The notes: generated by a model not told the origin, from the letters alone. DNA of 44,789 nucleotides from Pseudomonadota bacterium (GCA_023443095.1 JAEZVV010000015.1:1-44789); one strand, 5' to 3'; counted from the stretch's first letter, positions 24,086 to 32,910 are shown. Numbers and translations: made by a program.

Positions 24086-25417
24086 ATGAACGCAGATTTG
24101 AGAATCGAAGCCGACAGCCTGGGCGACCGTGGCGTGTTGCGCTTCATCACGGCGGGCAGCGTCGACGACGGCAAAAGCACCTTGATCGGGCGGCTGCTGT
24201 ACGACTGCAAGAGCATCTTGTCGGACCAGCTGGCGGCGATCGAGCGGGCGGGCAGCCGGCGGGCGGTCAACTCGCAGGCGCTCGATCTGTCCCTGCTCAC
24301 CGACGGGCTCGAGGCCGAGCGCGAACAAGGCATCACGATCGACGTCGCCTACCGCTACTTCGCCACCGCGCGGCGCAAGTTCATCATCGCCGACACCCCG
24401 GGCCACGAGCAATACACCCGCAACATGGTCACCGGCGCGAGCACGGCCGACGCGGCCGTGATCCTGGTCGACGCCACTCGGGTGGCCGACGGCCGCCTGC
24501 TGGCGCAGACCCGGCGCCACAGCGCGCTCGCCCGCCTGCTCGGAATCCGCCACCTGGTGGTGGCGGTCAACAAGATGGACGCGCTGGCTTATGACCGCTC
24601 CCGCTACGACCGGATCGTGCAGGCCTACGGCGAGCTTGCCGAGCGGCTCGGCATCGAGAGTTTCACGCCGATCCCGCTGTCGGCGCTGGCGGGCGACAAC
24701 GTGGTGGTCCGCAGCGAAAACACGCCCTGGTACGCGGGACCGACTTTGCTCGAATGGCTGGAGGGTGTTCCCGACGAACTTGACGACGAGTCTCGCTCAG
24801 TCGCACCGCTGCGGCTGGCGGTGCAGTGGATCGTCCGCGGCTACGCCCCTGCGGCCGGCGGCGCCCGCGGTTACGCCGGCCGCATCGCCGCCGGCAGCGT
24901 GAGTCCAGGCGACCGCGTGAGGGTCCTGCCCGGCGGCGAGTCGGCAACCGTGAGTGCAGTTCTGCTTCCTTCGGGCGAGAGCGGAGGCGCGGGAGCGGGG
25001 CAGGCGGTGGTGCTGCGGCTAGACCGCGAGCTCGATATCTCGCGCGGCGACTGGCTGGTGAGCGCCGAGGATCCGCCGCAGCTCGCGCGCGAGTTGTGGG
25101 CCGACCTCGCCTGGCTCGACGGCGAACCGCTGGCGCCGCAACGCAAGCTCTGGTTGCGCCACGGCACCCGGCTGATTGCCGCGCGCGTCAAGCGGATCGA
25201 ATCGGTGCTCGACCTCGAATCGGCCGCGTGGCGACCGGGCGAGGCGGGCCAGACCCTGTCGACCAACGCGATCGCCCGGGTCGCGCTCGAGGTCCAGCAG
25301 CCACTCGCTTTCGATGCTTACGATTTCATCCGTGCGAGCGGAGCCTTGGTGCTGATCGACGCCAGCCGCCACCAGACCGTGGCGGCCGGCATGATCCGCG
25401 GCGCGGTGGCGGCATGA
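24086..25417 (+). CDS. cysN: Sulfate adenylyltransferase GTPase subunit CysN
   Basis: A 443-residue translation-factor-like GTPase that drives APS synthesis by CysD. G1 is GSVDDGKST (24-32), G3 is DTPGHEQYTRNM, and G4 is NKMD; domains II and III follow. The length fits CysN alone, with no fused APS kinase (CysC, which would add about 190 residues). This matches APS-type CysH. The start MNADLRIEADS fits the GGAGAG site 5 nt upstream. Its stop overlaps the cobA start. Confidence 0.95.
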   Translation: MNADLRIEADSLGDRGVLRFITAGSVDDGKSTLIGRLLYDCKSILSDQLAAIERAGSRRAVNSQALDLSLLTDGLEAEREQGITIDVAYRYFATARRKFIIADTPGHEQYTRNMVTGASTADAAVILVDATRVADGRLLAQTRRHSALARLLGIRHLVVAVNKMDALAYDRSRYDRIVQAYGELAERLGIESFTPIPLSALAGDNVVVRSENTPWYAGPTLLEWLEGVPDELDDESRSVAPLRLAVQWIVRGYAPAAGGARGYAGRIAAGSVSPGDRVRVLPGGESATVSAVLLPSGESGGAGAGQAVVLRLDRELDISRGDWLVSAEDPPQLARELWADLAWLDGEPLAPQRKLWLRHGTRLIAARVKRIESVLDLESAAWRPGEAGQTLSTNAIARVALEVQQPLAFDAYDFIRASGALVLIDASRHQTVAAGMIRGAVAA

Positions 25418-26175
25418 AACCGCACGTGGTCTTCGTCGGCGCCGGGCCGGGCGACCCCGATCTGCTGACGGTCAAGGCGGTGCGTGCCCTGGCCGCGGCC
25501 GAGGTGGTTCTGCACGACGCCCTGGTGGGTGAGGACATGCTCGCGCTGGCAACCGGCGCCAGGTTGATCCCGGTGGGGAAACGCGCCGGGCGGGTGTCGA
25601 CCGAGCAGGGTTTCATCAATCGCGCCCTGGTCGAGGCGGCGCGCCAGCATCGGTGCGTGGTGCGCCTGAAGGGTGGCGACCCGGCGGTGTTCGCCCGGCT
25701 CGAGGAAGAAACGGCGGCCTTGCGCGAGGCCGGCATCAGCTACGAGGTGGTTCCCGGCATCAGTGCGGCGATGGCGGCTGCGGCCGAGCTTGGCATCTCG
25801 CTCACCCGGCGCGGCCTGTCGCGTTCGCTCACCCTGATGACGTCGCGAGCGGCCGACGGTCTGGCCGAACCGAGCTGGGCCGAGGGGCCGAGCCGCGACG
25901 AAGGAACGCTGGCGATCTACATGGCCGGCCAGAAAATCGGTGCCACCGCCCGCGGACTGCTGGCGGCAGGGCGGGCGCCGGCGACGCCAATGGTGGTGAT
26001 GGAGAACGTCTCCCGTCCCGATTCGCGCCGCTGGACCGGCAGGCTGGTCGACGCCGCCCTGCTGCCGGTCGAGATCGGCGCCGGCCCGGTGCTGCTGCTG
26101 GTGGGCGAGGCCTTGGCCGGACTGATCGAACCGCGCCGCGCCGTTGAGCCTTTCGCGCTGGCAGCGGCGGACTGA
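25414..26175 (+). CDS. cobA: Uroporphyrinogen-III C-methyltransferase (sirohaem synthesis)
   Basis: A 253-residue SAM-dependent methyltransferase of the SUMT family that makes precorrin-2, the precursor of sirohaem for CysI. Motifs: VGAGPGDPDLLTVKAVRAL (8-26), HDALV, RLKGGDPAVFARLEEE, VVPGISAAMAAAAELGI, PLTRR-like SLTRRGLSRS and YMAGQKI. It corresponds to the C-terminal half of enteric CysG. The dehydrogenase/ferrochelatase half is not in this window and must be encoded elsewhere. Last gene of the operon, overlapping cysN by 4 nt. It converges on dadA with 18 bp between the ends. Confidence 0.93.
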   Translation: MKPHVVFVGAGPGDPDLLTVKAVRALAAAEVVLHDALVGEDMLALATGARLIPVGKRAGRVSTEQGFINRALVEAARQHRCVVRLKGGDPAVFARLEEETAALREAGISYEVVPGISAAMAAAAELGISLTRRGLSRSLTLMTSRAADGLAEPSWAEGPSRDEGTLAIYMAGQKIGATARGLLAAGRAPATPMVVMENVSRPDSRRWTGRLVDAALLPVEIGAGPVLLLVGEALAGLIEPRRAVEPFALAAAD

Positions 26176-26193
26176 GCCGGCGAGGCTAGGGCT

Positions 26194-27504
26194 TCAGCTC
26201 CGGTTCCAGCCCGCGGCAGGCTTGGAGCCGAGCATGGCTCCGTGCGGCGCGACGCTCGAGTACCGGGCCACGCCGAGGTCGTCGCTGCGGATCTCGGGGG
26301 ACCGGCCCGAGATCAGGTCGGCGAGCACGCGCGCCGAGCCGCAGGCCATGGTCCAGCCCAGCGTGCCGTGGCCGGTATTGAGGTAGAGGTTGGCGAGCGG
26401 GCTGGCGCCCACGATCGGGGTTCCGTCGGGTGTCATCGGCCGCAATCCGGTCCAGAAACTCGCCTGGGCCGTGTCGCCAGCGCCGGGGAAAAGATCGCCC
26501 AGGCAGAGCTCTAGCGTCTGGCGGCGACGCTCGCGCAGTTGCAGGTCGAAGCCGCGCAGTTCGGCCATTCCGCCCACCCGGATCCGCTGCTCGAAGCGGG
26601 TGAGCGCCACTTTGTAAGTCTCGTCGAGCACGGTCGACACCGGCGCTTTTGTCGCGTCGACGATGGGGACCGTAATCGAATAACCCTTGACCGGATAGAC
26701 CGGAAGCTTGACCAGGCCGGCGAGCATCGCGGTTGAGTACGAACCCAGCGCGACCACGTAGGCGTCGGCCTGCAGCGAGCGTCCGCCCGCCTGGATCGCG
26801 GCGATGCGCCCCCCCGCGACCTGGATCCGCTCGAGTTCGACGCCGAAGCGGAAATCGACCCCTAGGGCCTGCGCCATCTGCGCGAGCCGCCCGGTGAACA
26901 GGTGGCAGTCGCCGGTCTCGTCGCCGGGCAGGCGCAGGCCGCCGGTGAGGCGGTGGCTGGAAGCGGCGAGCGCGGGTTCGGCCCGCGCAAGCTGATCCGG
27001 TCCCAGCACTTCGTAGGTCACGCCGGCGTCCTTGAGCACGGCGACGTCCTTGGCCACACCGTCGAGCTGGGCCTGGGTGCGAAAAACCTGGAGCGTGCCG
27101 CCGCTTCGTTCTTCGTAGGTCAGGCCGGTGTCGGCGCGCAGCTGCTGCAGACAGCTGCGGCTGTATTCGGCCAGCCGTACCATGCGCGCCTTGTTGGTCG
27201 CGTAGCGAGTCGGGTGGCAGTGGCTCAGCATCTGCAGCATCCAGCGCAGCTGGGCCAGGCTGCCGTCGAGCCCGATCGCCAGCGGCGCATGGCGCTGGAG
27301 CATCCAGGACAAGGCCTTCACCGGCACGCCCGGCGCGGCCCAGGGCGCGGCGTAGCCGGGCGAGACCTGGCCTGCGTTGGCGTAGCTGGTCTCGAGCCCG
27401 GGCCCGGGCTGGCGGTCGATCACGGTCACCTCGTGGCCGCTGCGTGCCAGGTAGTAGGCGCTGCTGGTGCCGATGACGCCACTGCCGAGAACGATGATTT
27501 TCAT
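26194..27504 (-). CDS. dadA: D-amino acid dehydrogenase small subunit (DadA)
   Basis: A 436-residue FAD enzyme that oxidises D-alanine to pyruvate and ammonia, passing electrons to the respiratory chain. The N-terminal dinucleotide fold is MKIIVLGSGVIGTSSAYYLA (1-20), with the typical ETSYANAGQVSPGYAAPWAAPG, and a C-terminal FAD segment NTGHGTLGWTMACGSARVLADL. The family is membrane-associated though without helices. Last gene of the aminotransferase operon; the ATG overlaps the racemase stop by 4 nt. Together they form the classical dadX-dadA alanine catabolic pair, here in reversed order. Confidence 0.94.
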   Translation of the reverse strand: MKIIVLGSGVIGTSSAYYLARSGHEVTVIDRQPGPGLETSYANAGQVSPGYAAPWAAPGVPVKALSWMLQRHAPLAIGLDGSLAQLRWMLQMLSHCHPTRYATNKARMVRLAEYSRSCLQQLRADTGLTYEERSGGTLQVFRTQAQLDGVAKDVAVLKDAGVTYEVLGPDQLARAEPALAASSHRLTGGLRLPGDETGDCHLFTGRLAQMAQALGVDFRFGVELERIQVAGGRIAAIQAGGRSLQADAYVVALGSYSTAMLAGLVKLPVYPVKGYSITVPIVDATKAPVSTVLDETYKVALTRFEQRIRVGGMAELRGFDLQLRERRRQTLELCLGDLFPGAGDTAQASFWTGLRPMTPDGTPIVGASPLANLYLNTGHGTLGWTMACGSARVLADLISGRSPEIRSDDLGVARYSSVAPHGAMLGSKPAAGWNRS

Positions 27505-28622
27505 GGGCTGGGAGTTCCGTGAGGGGGAGGGCCGTCCAGGTAAAGGCGCTGATAACGCGGGCCGAGCTGGGTGAGGATTTCGTAGGCGTTGGTGCCGGCT
27601 TCGGCGGCCACGGCATTGATGTCGTGGCCGGCCCCGATCACCTCGAGCAGAGTTCCCGGCAACAGCAGAGCGGGCGGAACGGCCGAGGCGTCGACCGTGA
27701 TCGTGTCCATCGAGACGCGCCCGACCACGGGCAGTTCGTGGCTCTCGAGCCGCAGCCGGCCACGGTTGCCGAGGCTGCGCAGGTAGCCGTCCGCGTAACC
27801 GATGGACACCGTGGCGATGCGCGCCGGGCCGGGCGAGCGCCAGGCGTGGTTGTAGCCCACGCCTTCGCCGCAGCCGAGCTCACGCCACTGCAGCAGCCGC
27901 GCCTGCAGCCGGATCACGCCGCGCATCGGGTTGGGAGCGCCCCGGACCGGGGCGATGCCGTAGAGCGCAGCGCCGGGGCGGACCAGGTCGAAATGGAAGT
28001 CTCGGCCGAGGAAGATGCCCGAGGAGTTGGCCAGGCTGGCGGCACACGGCGCAAGCCGCGCGTGCCGTTGCGCAAAGCGCTGCCATTGCTCGCGGTTGAG
28101 CGGGTTGTCGGATTCTTCGGCGCTGACCAGGTGGCTCAGGCCCAGGCGCAGGTCTATGCCCTCGAGCCGAGCCGGCTGCTCCACCAGCCAGCCCAGCTCG
28201 GATTCGGCCAGTCCGAGCCGCGCCATGCCGGTGTCGAACTGGAGGGCAGCGGCGAGCTTCTCGCCGCGCTCGCGAGCCAGCGCCTGCCAACGTTCGACCT
28301 GGTCCAGGCTGTTCAGCACCGGCACCAGGCGGTGCTCGAGGCAATCGGCTTCGGCCCCCGGCAGCGGGCCGTGCAGGACATAAACGGTGGCGTCAGCGGC
28401 CAGGGTCGGCCGCAGGGCGACGCCCTCGTCGACCAGGGCGACGAAGAACTGGCGACAGCCTGCCGCGTACAGAGCGCGCGCCACCGGCGCTGCGCCCAGG
28501 CCGTAAGCGTCGGCCTTGACCACCGCGGCGCAGGTCGCAGGCGCGACCCGTTGCGCCAGGCTGAGCCAGTTGGCGGCGATCGCCGCCAGGTCGATCTCCA
28601 GGACCGCGGCGGCGTCGGCCAT
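27501..28622 (-). CDS. dadX: Alanine racemase, catabolic DadX type
   Basis: A 373-residue PLP enzyme interconverting L- and D-alanine. The PLP lysine is Lys36 in VVKADAYGLG and the second catalytic base is Tyr257 in GEGVGYNHAW. RPGAALYGI and SIGYADGYLR are also standard. The start at MADAAAVLEID is set by homology; an open frame continues upstream into mmsA. It is 1 nt from the mmsA stop and overlaps dadA. Its position in a degradative operon suggests a catabolic role, although it could also supply D-alanine for cell walls. Confidence 0.93.
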   Translation of the reverse strand: MADAAAVLEIDLAAIAANWLSLAQRVAPATCAAVVKADAYGLGAAPVARALYAAGCRQFFVALVDEGVALRPTLAADATVYVLHGPLPGAEADCLEHRLVPVLNSLDQVERWQALARERGEKLAAALQFDTGMARLGLAESELGWLVEQPARLEGIDLRLGLSHLVSAEESDNPLNREQWQRFAQRHARLAPCAASLANSSGIFLGRDFHFDLVRPGAALYGIAPVRGAPNPMRGVIRLQARLLQWRELGCGEGVGYNHAWRSPGPARIATVSIGYADGYLRSLGNRGRLRLESHELPVVGRVSMDTITVDASAVPPALLLPGTLLEVIGAGHDINAVAAEAGTNAYEILTQLGPRYQRLYLDGPPPHGTPSP

Positions 28623-28623
28623 C

Positions 28624-30144
28624 TCAGCCGTGACTGGGGAAGGTGAAGACCGCTTTCTCGCGCAGAGCCGACGAAGGCCAGCGCTGGGTGATGGTCTTGC
28701 GCCGCGTATAAAAGCGCACGCCGTCGGGGCCGTAGGCGGCAAGGTCGCCGAAGAGGGATCGCTTCCAGCCGCCGAAGCTCTGGTAGGCCACCGGCACCGG
28801 CAGCGGCACGTTGACGCCGACCATGCCGACCTGGATCCGGTCGGTGAAATGGCGCGCGGCCTCGCCGTCGCGGGTGAAGATGCAGGTGCCGTTGCCGTAT
28901 TCGTGAGCGTCGATCAGGGTCATCGCTTCGGCGAGCGACTCGACCCGCACGATCGCGAGCACCGGGCCGAAGATCTCTTCCTGGTAGATACGCATCGTTG
29001 GGCTGACGCGGTCGAACAAGCAGCCGCCGAGGAAGAAGCCCGACTCGTGGCCGGGAACCTGGACGCCGCGTCCGTCGACCACCAGGCTTGCGCCTTCGGC
29101 CAGGCCAAGCTCGACGTAACTCTGGACCTTGTCGCGGTGCGCGCCGGTCACGAGCGGCCCCATGTCGTTGCTGGCATCGGTGCCGGGGCCAACTTTCATC
29201 GCGGCGAGCGCGGTCGCAAGGCGAGCCGCGAGTGCGTCGCCGACTTCGTCGCCCACCGCGACCACGACCGGGATCGCCATGCAGCGCTCGCCGCAGGAAC
29301 CGTAGGCCGCGCCCATCAGCGCCGAAACCGCATTGTCGAGGTCGGCGTCGTGCATCACCACCGCGTGGTTCTTGGCGCCGCCCAAGGCCTGCACGCGTTT
29401 GCCGTGCGCGCTGCCCTTGGCGTAGATGGCTTCGGCGATGGGCGTCGAGCCGACAAAACTCACCGCCTGCACCCCAGGGCTCTCGAGCAGGGTGTCGACC
29501 GCGACCCGATCGCCGTTGACCACGTTGAGCACGCCAGCCGGCAGCCCGGCCTCAAGCGCGAGCTGGGCGACGAACAGGGTCGACGAGGGCGTTTTCTCCG
29601 AGGGCTTGAGCACGAAGGTATTGCCGCACACCACGGCGAGCGGCCACATCCACAGCGGCACCATGACCGGGAAGTTGAAGGGGGTGATGCCGGCGACCAC
29701 GCCGAGCGGCTGGAACTCGCTCCAGGAATCGATCCCGGGGGCGACGCTTTTGCTGTGCTGGCCCTTGAGCAGCTCGGGCGCGTAGCAGGCGAATTCGACG
29801 TTTTCGATCCCGCGCTGCAGCTCTCCCATCGCGTCCGAGAGCACCTTGCCGTGTTCGGTGGTGATCAGCGCGCAGATGCGGTCGGCGTTTTCCTCGAGCA
29901 GCTGCTTGAAGCGGAACAACACCCGCGCGCGTTTGGCTGGAGGGGTGTCGCGCCAGGCGGGGAAAGCGGCCTGCGCCGCGGCGATCGCGGACTGAGTGGT
30001 GGCCGCCGAGGCGAGCGCGACATGTTTGCTTACCGCGCCCGTGGCCGGGTCGTAGACCGGCTGGGTGCGGCTCGCGTCGGCGACGGCCTGGCCGTCGATG
30101 AAGTGGCCGACGGTATTCATGGAGAGGTTCGGATCGAGGGGCAT
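28624..30144 (-). CDS. mmsA: CoA-acylating (methyl)malonate-semialdehyde dehydrogenase
   Basis: A 506-residue aldehyde dehydrogenase of the MmsA type. It converts methylmalonate semialdehyde to propionyl-CoA, or malonate semialdehyde to acetyl-CoA, with CO2 release and NADH. Signs: ITPFNFPVMVPLWMWP (153-168), VGSTPIAEAIY (231-241), GGAKNHAVVMHDADLD and the catalytic Cys288 in GERCMA. The family lacks the general-base Glu of ordinary ALDHs: here GGAKNH replaces the ELGG motif, as expected. It lies 4 nt after the aminotransferase. The start at 30144 has AGGA upstream; MNTVGHF (30120) is a weaker alternative. Confidence 0.93.
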   Translation of the reverse strand: MPLDPNLSMNTVGHFIDGQAVADASRTQPVYDPATGAVSKHVALASAATTQSAIAAAQAAFPAWRDTPPAKRARVLFRFKQLLEENADRICALITTEHGKVLSDAMGELQRGIENVEFACYAPELLKGQHSKSVAPGIDSWSEFQPLGVVAGITPFNFPVMVPLWMWPLAVVCGNTFVLKPSEKTPSSTLFVAQLALEAGLPAGVLNVVNGDRVAVDTLLESPGVQAVSFVGSTPIAEAIYAKGSAHGKRVQALGGAKNHAVVMHDADLDNAVSALMGAAYGSCGERCMAIPVVVAVGDEVGDALAARLATALAAMKVGPGTDASNDMGPLVTGAHRDKVQSYVELGLAEGASLVVDGRGVQVPGHESGFFLGGCLFDRVSPTMRIYQEEIFGPVLAIVRVESLAEAMTLIDAHEYGNGTCIFTRDGEAARHFTDRIQVGMVGVNVPLPVPVAYQSFGGWKRSLFGDLAAYGPDGVRFYTRRKTITQRWPSSALREKAVFTFPSHG

Positions 30145-30148
30145 GGTG

Positions 30149-31489
30149 TCAATCCTGGGCTTTGAGCGACTCGCCCAGCGCGTTGATCAGGCTGTCGATT
30201 TCAGCACGGGTGGCGACAAAGGGCGGCGCGAGCTGGATCGAGTCGCCGCCGAAGCGCACGTAGAAGCCCAGGTCCCAGCAGCGCAGCGCGATTTCGAAGG
30301 GACGGCGCGCCGGTTCGCCCGGCATCGCGGCGATGGTCAGGCCGGCGGCAAGGCCGAAATTGCGGATGTCGGTGACGTGCGGCGAGCCCTTGAGGCTGTG
30401 GACCGCGGCTTCGAAATACGGTGCCAGCGCTCGGACCTGATCGATCGCGTTTTCCTGCTCGAACAGGGCTAGCGCGGCCAGGCCCGCGGCGCAAGCGCCG
30501 GGATGGGCCGAGTAGGTGTAGCCGTGCGGAAACTCGACCGCGTAGTCGGGGCCGCCGGCGGCCATGAAGGCCTGATAGATCTCGTCGCGGACCACCACGC
30601 CGCCCATGGGGAAGGCGCCGTTGGTGATCTGCTTGGCGAAGTTGAGCAGGTCGGGGGTGACGCCGAAAACTTCGGCGCCGGTCCAGCCGCCGGCGCGGCC
30701 GAAACCGGTGATCACCTCGTCGAAGATCAGCAGGATGTTGTTCTGGGTGCAGATCTCGCGCAGGCGCTTCAGGTAACCGACTGGCGGGATCACGACGCCG
30801 GCCGATCCCGAGAAGGGCTCGACGATCACGGCGGCGATGGTGCTGGCGTCGTGCAGGGTGATCAGGTCGATCAGTTCGTCGGCCAGGTGGGCGCCGTGCT
30901 CGGGCATGCCGCGGGAAAAGGCGTTGGCCGCGAGCTGGGTATGAGGAAGGTGGTCGGCGGCGATGCCTTCGCCGAAGAGCTTGCGGTTGGCGGCGATGCC
31001 GCCGACGCTGATGCCGCCGAAGTTGACGCCGTGATACCCCTTGGCGCGGCCGATGAAGCGGGTCTTGCTGGCCTGGCCCTTGAGCCGCCAGTAGGCGCGA
31101 GCCATCTTGAGCGAGGTGTCGGCCGCCTCCGAGCCCGAGCCGACGAAGAACACGTGCTCGAGCCCGGCCGGCATATGGGCGACGATGCGTTCGGCAAGCT
31201 GGAACGAAAGCGGCTGGCCGAACTGGAAGGCGGGCGAATAGTCGAGCGTGCCCAACTGGCGCCCGACGGCTTCGGCGATCTCGGCCCGGCCGTGACCCAG
31301 GCCACAGCTCCATAAGCCGGAGAGTCCGTCAAAGATCTTGCGGCCGCGCTCGTCGCGGTAATAACAGCCTTTGGCCTCGACCAGGATGCGCGGATCCTGC
31401 TTGAACTGGCGGTTGCCGGTAAACGGCATCCAGTGGGCGTTCAACTGCGCGGCGGTGATGGCGGAGCGGGTCGGGGCGCGGTCGTCCAT
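30149..31489 (-). CDS. Omega-amino acid:pyruvate aminotransferase (beta-alanine type)
   Basis: A 446-residue class-III PLP aminotransferase. The PLP-binding lysine is Lys286 in LNFAKQITNGA; Asp257 (IFDEVITGFGR) would pair with the pyridine nitrogen. The N-terminal HWMPFTGNRQFKQDPRI stretch is characteristic of beta-alanine/omega-amino acid:pyruvate aminotransferases (OapT/AptA). The reaction is beta-alanine plus pyruvate giving malonate semialdehyde plus L-alanine. First gene of an operon with mmsA, dadX and dadA, which would use both products. Taurine, 3-aminoisobutyrate or putrescine are alternative donors, but mmsA next door favours beta-alanine or 3-aminoisobutyrate. The divergent LysR gene is the likely regulator. 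Confidence 0.9.
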   Translation of the reverse strand: MDDRAPTRSAITAAQLNAHWMPFTGNRQFKQDPRILVEAKGCYYRDERGRKIFDGLSGLWSCGLGHGRAEIAEAVGRQLGTLDYSPAFQFGQPLSFQLAERIVAHMPAGLEHVFFVGSGSEAADTSLKMARAYWRLKGQASKTRFIGRAKGYHGVNFGGISVGGIAANRKLFGEGIAADHLPHTQLAANAFSRGMPEHGAHLADELIDLITLHDASTIAAVIVEPFSGSAGVVIPPVGYLKRLREICTQNNILLIFDEVITGFGRAGGWTGAEVFGVTPDLLNFAKQITNGAFPMGGVVVRDEIYQAFMAAGGPDYAVEFPHGYTYSAHPGACAAGLAALALFEQENAIDQVRALAPYFEAAVHSLKGSPHVTDIRNFGLAAGLTIAAMPGEPARRPFEIALRCWDLGFYVRFGGDSIQLAPPFVATRAEIDSLINALGESLKAQD

Positions 31490-31522
31490 GGCGGTCTCAC
31501 GAGGGCGGTGGAAGGCGATTCT

Positions 31523-31550
31523 CGGGTTTACACTGGTTTCAATAAACCCG
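31523..31550. promoter_or_regulatory. Candidate LysR-type operator between aminotransferase operon and lysR
   Basis: CGGGTTTA (31523-31530) and TAAACCCG (31543-31550) are perfect inverted arms with a 12-bp spacer, in the 99-bp gap between divergent start codons. The layout contains T-N11-A, the general LysR recognition pattern. Confidence 0.6.
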
Positions 31551-31588
31551 GGGCTTTCGCAGCTCACTGGCATGGGAATGAAACTTTC

Positions 31589-32509
31589 ATGGTGAAAAAA
31601 GCCCTGCTGGGCGAAGTTGGCGACACCGAGGTCCGTTTGCTGCGGATCTTCAAGGCAGTGGTCGAAAGCGGTGGGCTGTCGGCGGCCGAACTCGAGCTCA
31701 ATATCGGCCGCTCGACCGTGAGCCGCCACCTCAAGGATCTGGAAGACCGGCTGGGGCTGGTCTTGTGCCGGCGCGGCCGCGCGGGTTTTGCCCTGAGCGT
31801 CGACGGCCAGCGGGTTTATGAAGGGGCGCTGCGGTTGCTTGAGGCGATCGACGGTTTCCGCACCGACGTGAGCAATCTTCACTCTGACCTAGTGGGCAAC
31901 CTGAGGCTGGGCCTCTTCGACAAGACCGCCACCAATCCGCAGGCGCATCTCGGCCGCGCGGTGCGCGATTTCCGCCGCGCCGCGCCCGAGGTGAAGATCG
32001 ACGTCACGGTCGGTACCCTGAACAGCATCGAGTCGGCCGTGATCGACGGGCGCTTGAACGTGGGCATCGTGCCCGACCATCGGCGTTCGGACAGCCTGGA
32101 GTACCACGCGCTTTTCGGTGAGCGGATGAACCTCTACTGCGGGGCTCAGCACCCCTTGTTTGCCGCCGACCACTCGGCGCTCGGCTGGGACGAACTGCAG
32201 GACTACGACTACGTGGGGCTGGCCTTCCATTCCCCCAACATGGAAGCGACCCACCGCTTCCAGTTGCGGCGCCAGGCCTCGGTCACTGACCAGGAGGCGA
32301 TCGCGACCCTGGTGTTGTCGGGCTGCTACCTCGGTTTTTTGCCGGACCATTACGCCGAAGTTTTCGTGAGCGCAGGCCGGATGCGGCGGGTCGAACACGC
32401 CGAGTGCCGCTACGACGTCGACTTTATGGCGATCGTGCGCCGCTCGCCCGAGCCTTCGCGGGTGGCGCAGGCCTTTCTCAATGCTCTGATGGCGGCGCAT
32501 GGTCGCTGA
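31589..32509 (+). CDS. LysR-family regulator, likely of the omega-amino acid operon
   Basis: A 306-residue LysR-type protein. The winged helix-turn-helix is at residues about 12-70 (VVESGGLSAAELELNIGRSTVSRHLKDLEDRLG) and the effector domain follows (LVGNLRLGLFDKTATNP; IVPDHRRSDSLEYHALFGE). It is divergent from the aminotransferase-mmsA-dadX-dadA operon, with a perfect inverted repeat between them, so it probably activates that operon in response to an omega-amino acid or semialdehyde. The start at MVKKALLGE is used; upstream codons overlap the operator and look non-coding. Confidence 0.88.
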   Translation: MVKKALLGEVGDTEVRLLRIFKAVVESGGLSAAELELNIGRSTVSRHLKDLEDRLGLVLCRRGRAGFALSVDGQRVYEGALRLLEAIDGFRTDVSNLHSDLVGNLRLGLFDKTATNPQAHLGRAVRDFRRAAPEVKIDVTVGTLNSIESAVIDGRLNVGIVPDHRRSDSLEYHALFGERMNLYCGAQHPLFAADHSALGWDELQDYDYVGLAFHSPNMEATHRFQLRRQASVTDQEAIATLVLSGCYLGFLPDHYAEVFVSAGRMRRVEHAECRYDVDFMAIVRRSPEPSRVAQAFLNALMAAHGR

Positions 32510-32689
32510 GCGCTAGTCTCAGTCGAGCAGAGACTTCAGATAGAACGGGCCGCGGCTTCGGTGTTGTGAGCGGCCTGCATATGCTGAGCATTGCGCTATA
32601 GCTGGCGGCCGCCGGTGTGAGGGCCAGAGCGATTCGGCGGCTTGAGTGTTGGCGACAGGGCGGTCGGTGCAGAGAAAACGCAGCAAAAC

Positions 32690-32717
32690 AAAAAGGCCTT
32701 CCGAAGAAGGCCTTTTT
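32690..32717 (-). terminator. Terminator of the tRNA-Lys transcript
   Basis: A perfect 12-bp stem, read on the minus strand as AAAAAGGCCTTC, UUCG loop, GAAGGCCTTTTT, followed by more T (TGTTTTG). The C-UUCG-G loop is very stable in RNA. It lies 17 nt past the tRNA-Lys(CTT) end. The symmetric A/T flanks could also stop plus-strand transcripts from lysR. Confidence 0.9.
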
Positions 32718-32734
32718 GCTTACCGCTTGAATTC

Positions 32735-32810
32735 TGGTAGGGGCAGTAGGATTCGAACCTACGACCTACGGATTAAGAGTCCGCTGCTCTACCAACTGAG
32801 CTATACCCCC
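32735..32810 (-). tRNA. tRNA-Lys (anticodon CTT)
   Basis: 76-nt cloverleaf on the minus strand: GGGGGTA acceptor, D-arm GCTCAGTTGGTAGAGC, anticodon stem GCGGA with loop CTCTTAA (anticodon CTT), T-arm GTAGG-TTCGAAT-CCTAC, and an encoded CCA end. The acceptor closes with G-U pairs at its ends. It is 24 nt downstream of tRNA-Lys(TTT). Confidence 0.96.
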
Positions 32811-32834
32811 AAACTATCGCCGATTCCGTTGCTC

Positions 32835-32910
32835 TGGTGGGTCGTGCAGGATTCGAACCTGCGACCAACGGATTAAAAGTCCGCTGCTCTACCGACTGAG
32901 CTAACGACCC
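32835..32910 (-). tRNA. tRNA-Lys (anticodon TTT)
   Basis: 76-nt cloverleaf on the minus strand: GGGTCGT acceptor paired with ACGACCC, D-arm GCTCAGTCGGTAGAGC, loop CTTTTAA (anticodon TTT), T-arm GCAGG-TTCGAAT-CCTGC, encoded CCA. First gene of the two-tRNA transcript. Confidence 0.97.

Noticed and set aside
26176..26193. Terminator between convergent cobA and dadA
   Set aside because: Only 18 bp separate the stop codons and no stem followed by T-run is present.
32646..32876. Plus-strand 76-codon frame across the tRNA region
   Set aside because: It is the antisense of the two tRNA-Lys genes; its translation (RIRTYDLRIKS) is a well-known artefact of tRNA loci.
32735..32910. tRNA pair as an integration site for a mobile element
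   Set aside because: No integrase, direct repeat of a tRNA 3' end or change in gene style is seen on either side.
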